NCBI GenBank assembly: GCA_020740485.1
Contig: DYMN01000012.1
Coordinates: 1-53,215, forward strand
Reading direction: 5' to 3'
Length of the DNA: 53,215 nucleotides
Source: Polaribacter sp.
Lineage (GTDB): Bacteria; Bacteroidota; Bacteroidia; Flavobacteriales; Flavobacteriaceae
Each line of letters opens with the position of its first letter. Position 1 is the stretch's first letter. The translations under genes and the position numbers were made by a program. The notes under the pieces were generated by a model. The model did no database searches, was not told where the DNA came from, and saw nothing but the letters and a program-made list of their open reading frames with translations. Below, piece after piece: positions 53,101-53,215 of the stretch.

Positions 53101-53215
53101 CAAGATTTTGTTAAAAGCGTGGTTAAAGGCGAGAAGTTTATACCGAGCGGAGTCGAGGTAAGCCTCTCCACCCGTGCAAGATTTTGTTAAAAGCGTGGTT
53201 AAAGGCGAGAAGTTT
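53085..53215. repeat. 55-base direct repeat spanning the tRNA-Trp 3' end
   Basis: 53085-53139 is repeated exactly at 53161-53215, a period of 76 bases. The spacer contains GAGCGGAGTCGAGG. The second copy ends exactly at the window edge. Confidence 0.95.

Overview
The window looks like part of a chromosome from a member of the Flavobacteriia (Bacteroidota). It is AT-rich. Its best promoters match the Bacteroidota consensus (TTTG, 18-21 bases, TAnnTTTG). A textbook Shine-Dalgarno sequence is obvious only in front of rpsU, which fits flavobacteria. The right end carries a gene order typical of this group: rpsU, xerC, hpf, tRNA-Thr/Tyr/Gly/Thr, tuf, tRNA-Trp.

Layout. (1) 0.2-10 kb: a locus of unknown function. 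It holds a 1238-residue membrane-anchored protein with beta-sandwich-like repeats and a toxin-like C-terminus, two four-helix membrane proteins with N-terminal zinc ribbons, a DUF3592-like protein with a C-terminal zinc ribbon, and a 1108-residue membrane protein with two zinc ribbons and an outer HELFH metallopeptidase domain. A divergent DUF3592-like protein sits at its left edge. This is my main candidate for an undescribed system. (2) 10-18 kb: housekeeping genes (argS, nadA, rlmB, an aldo/keto reductase, mnmA), plus a Fic protein with Gln in place of the catalytic His and four phased sites upstream. (3) 18-24 kb: an accessory island with a beta-barrel gene and a fused type ISP-like restriction-modification gene. 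Structured repeats bracket the genes. The R-M gene carries in-frame palindromic repeats and an inserted DUF559 nuclease domain. (4) 24-31.7 kb: folE, then a minus-strand run of a BatA/vWA protein, a dihydroorotase homologue without its metal ligands, a DUF5683-like protein and holA, then purA with a Fur-family regulator. (5) 32-43 kb: arcC and an ornithine carbamoyltransferase without arcA, a 1-Cys peroxiredoxin, a degenerate CZB-like protein, a SpmA-SpmB fusion, tag, an outer-membrane barrel, lhgO with a UMF1-type transporter, and a DUF5009-like acyltransferase. (6) 43-46 kb: prfB and a Xre-RES toxin-antitoxin pair amid palindromic repeats. (7) 46.6-49 kb: manA and an orphan trpB behind a tryptophan leader-peptide attenuator. 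(8) 49.5-53.2 kb: the rpsU-to-tuf translation block. The window ends inside a tandem duplication of the tRNA-Trp 3' end.

Most intergenic spaces hold palindromic or tandem repeats. Several recur here: CACGCCAA/GAAAATCACG arms, CCGATAGCTATCGG, and GAGCGnAGTCGAAG. No CRISPR array, rRNA gene, transposase or replication origin was seen.
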